Assembly: GCF_041021955.1 (NCBI RefSeq)
Contig: NZ_CP158375.1
Coordinates: 2,232,001 to 2,296,000, forward strand
Direction: 5' to 3'
Length of the DNA stretch: 64,000 nucleotides
Source of the DNA: Caulobacter sp. 73W
GTDB taxonomy: Bacteria > Pseudomonadota > Alphaproteobacteria > Caulobacterales > Caulobacteraceae
The notes beneath the pieces are model-generated. The model was given only the letters and a program-made list of their open reading frames with translations. It was not told the DNA's origin and ran no database searches. This document shows positions 62,284-64,000 of this stretch, one piece after another. How positions within the stretch are numbered: the stretch's first letter is position 1; each line of letters starts with the position of its first letter. The position numbers were made by a program, and so were the translations under genes.

Positions 62284-64000
62284 ATGGCTTCCATTTCTGA
62301 ACATTACGCGGGTCTTCTGCGCGTCATGGCCGCCCGTCACAGCGGGGCGCCCGTGCGCCTGCTGATCACGCTCTGCGTCTGCTGCCTCGTCTTCACCATC
62401 ATGGGCGCGTCGTGGGTGTGGATCTGGGCGTGGGGCCTGGCCTATGCCGGCGTCGACATCTTCGGTTACCTGCTGAAGGGCAGCGCCGTCGCCCGCCGCT
62501 GGAGCGAGCCGAGCCGCCTGCGGCTGGTGCTGCTGACCGTCATATCCGGCATGCCGTCCACCCTGTGGGCTTCGGCGGCCATTCCCCTGTGGTACGCGCG
62601 CCAGGTCAACGAGTTCGCGCCGGTCGGCGCCATCCTGCTGATGGGTGGCGGGCTTTTGCAGGTGATCGCCGCCTCGGCCCATTCACGCCTGGCCTTCATG
62701 GCCATGGTCACGCCGATGATGCTGATCGCCGCGGCCGTGGTTCTGCTCGATCCCGTCGCGACGCCTATGATCAAGGCCGTGTGGCTGGTCGGCGGCGCCG
62801 TGGTGGGGATCAACGCCCTGACCGCGTCACGGATGTCCATGGCCGCCGTGCTGCGCGAGCGGGCCATCGCCGCCGAGCATGACCGCCGCCGCGCCGAGGC
62901 CGAGGCGACCGCCGCCGCCAAGTCCGCCTTTGTCGCCGTGGTCTGCCACGAGCTGCGCACCCCGATCAGCGCCATCCTGTCCGGCGCCGGCGTGCTGGAG
63001 CGCAACGCCGCCGACGCGGCCACCCGCACCCAGACCCAGGTGATCGGCGACGCCGGCTCGATGATGCGCGACCTGCTCAACGACCTGCTCGACCTGTCGC
63101 GGATCGAGGCGGGCCGTCTGTCGGTGGAGACCGTGTCCTTCGACATCCGCCAGACCCTGTCCGACCTGTTGCGCCTGTGGCGCCCCGAGGCGGCCAAGAA
63201 GCGGCTGCGCCTGCGGGTCGAGGGCGTGGCCTGCCTGCCTCGCTGGGTGCAGGGTGATCCCACCCGCCTGCGCCAGGTCCTCAACAACCTGCTGTCCAAC
63301 GCCATCAAGTTCACGCCCGCCGGTTCGGTGACCCTGAAGGTCGCCGCCGCGGCCGGGGCGGACGGCCGCCTGACCCTGTCGCTGAGCGTGATCGACACCG
63401 GCCCCGGATTCGACGCCGAGGCGTCGGATCGCCTGTTCACCGCCTTCAACCAACTCAACGCCGGCGTGGCCGCCAAGTACGGCGGCTCGGGCCTAGGCCT
63501 GGCGATCAGTCGCGAGCTGGCCCGGCTGATGGGCGGCGAGCTGACGGTCGACAGCCGTACCGGCGAGGGCGCGGCCTTCACCCTGTCGCTGAATCTGGAG
63601 ATCGCCGCCTCGCCCCCGCCGGCGCCCGAGCCGACCCTGGCCGGGGTGCGGGTCCTGGCGGTGGATGACCACGTCCTCAACCGCCGCGCCCTGGAGGTGA
63701 TCCTGGAGCCGTTCGGGGTGCTGCCGGTCACCGCCGAGTCCGGCGAAGCGGCGCTGGAGATCTTGGCCGAGCAGCCCTTCGACGTGGTGCTGATGGACCT
63801 CTATATGCCGGGCATGGATGGCCGCGACGCGGTGCGCCGCCTGCGCCGCGAGGCGGGACCGAACCAGAAGACGCCGGTGATCGCCGTGACCGCCTCGGCC
63901 ACCGACAAGGACTGGGACGACTGCCGCGAGGCGGGGATGGAGGCGCATGTGGCCAAGCCGGTCATTCCCGCCGAACTGCACGCCGCCCTGCGTCAGGTCC
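62284..64000 (+). CDS. Hybrid sensor histidine kinase, 3' end outside the window
   Basis: At least 572 residues; the gene continues past the right edge. The N-terminal 185 residues hold about five to six membrane helices. A HisKA domain has VCHELRTPISAILSG (phosphoacceptor His near residue 222); the ATPase domain shows NNLLSNAIKFT, DTGPGFD and GGSGLGLAIS. A receiver domain follows (VLAVDDHVLNRR, VVLMDLYMPGMDGRDAV, with AHVAKPV near the edge). This orthodox kinase differs in type from the HWE kinases of the stress locus. Signal unknown. Confidence 0.9.
   Translation, partial: MASISEHYAGLLRVMAARHSGAPVRLLITLCVCCLVFTIMGASWVWIWAWGLAYAGVDIFGYLLKGSAVARRWSEPSRLRLVLLTVISGMPSTLWASAAIPLWYARQVNEFAPVGAILLMGGGLLQVIAASAHSRLAFMAMVTPMMLIAAAVVLLDPVATPMIKAVWLVGGAVVGINALTASRMSMAAVLRERAIAAEHDRRRAEAEATAAAKSAFVAVVCHELRTPISAILSGAGVLERNAADAATRTQTQVIGDAGSMMRDLLNDLLDLSRIEAGRLSVETVSFDIRQTLSDLLRLWRPEAAKKRLRLRVEGVACLPRWVQGDPTRLRQVLNNLLSNAIKFTPAGSVTLKVAAAAGADGRLTLSLSVIDTGPGFDAEASDRLFTAFNQLNAGVAAKYGGSGLGLAISRELARLMGGELTVDSRTGEGAAFTLSLNLEIAASPPPAPEPTLAGVRVLAVDDHVLNRRALEVILEPFGVLPVTAESGEAALEILAEQPFDVVLMDLYMPGMDGRDAVRRLRREAGPNQKTPVIAVTASATDKDWDDCREAGMEAHVAKPVIPAELHAALRQV

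Overview
The window is about 64 kb of GC-rich, densely packed chromosome from an alphaproteobacterium, almost certainly Caulobacterales (Caulobacter/Phenylobacterium-like). The lineage call rests on a ChpT phosphotransferase gene (CckA-ChpT-CtrA cell-cycle relay), a complete PhyR-NepR-SigT(EcfG)-PhyK general stress locus, two UrcA-family genes and a class I lysyl-tRNA synthetase. I see no prophage, insertion sequence, CRISPR array, tRNA or rRNA.

Layout. 0-11 kb: the edge of an SDR gene, a DUF1232 protein and an MHS-type transporter. A molybdenum block follows: ModB permease, a shortened siroheme synthase, the IorA/IorB molybdo-hydroxylase, a MocA-type cytidylyltransferase, moaA-moaD-moaE-moaB-moaC and an XdhC-like factor. 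Together these make the cofactor, convert it and load it onto IorAB. 11-17 kb: aldo/keto reductase, alanine dehydrogenase with a divergent Lrp-type regulator, acyltransferase, carbonic anhydrase, zeta-GST isomerase and a fumarylpyruvate-type hydrolase. 17-21.6 kb: an ABC ATPase and a 1195-residue ABC permease fused to an M1 metallopeptidase.

21.6-34.3 kb is a general stress island. It holds DUF4142, a GAF-PAS-HWE kinase with receiver, small envelope proteins (DUF883-like, two DUF1328, Gly-zipper lipoprotein, OmpA-like, entericidin), Fe-superoxide dismutase, a lipid kinase/phosphoesterase pair, and phyR, nepR, sigT and phyK. Reading both strands I find ten sequences matching the SigT/EcfG promoter (GGAAC-N16/17-CGTT, one with GGTT), including the divergent pair between phyR and nepR. 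Full-length PhyR (266 residues, phospho-Asp at 192) is reached only from an AUA codon, because no ATG, GTG or TTG precedes the conserved N-terminus in frame.

34.3-41.8 kb: CheR, a CheY-like regulator, ChpT, DUF3553, CysQ, the ydbH-ynbE-ydbL envelope lipid-transport operon and dapB. 42-52.5 kb: a malic enzyme with a phosphotransacetylase domain, a YegD-like Hsp70, an M16 peptidase, acetyl-CoA synthetase and LysRS. 52.5-55 kb: tandem UrcA paralogs with copied upstream regions, an S24 regulator and a small membrane-protein gene broken by two frameshifts. 55-62 kb: a MerR-type regulator and a fatty-acid beta-oxidation operon. The window ends inside a hybrid histidine kinase gene.
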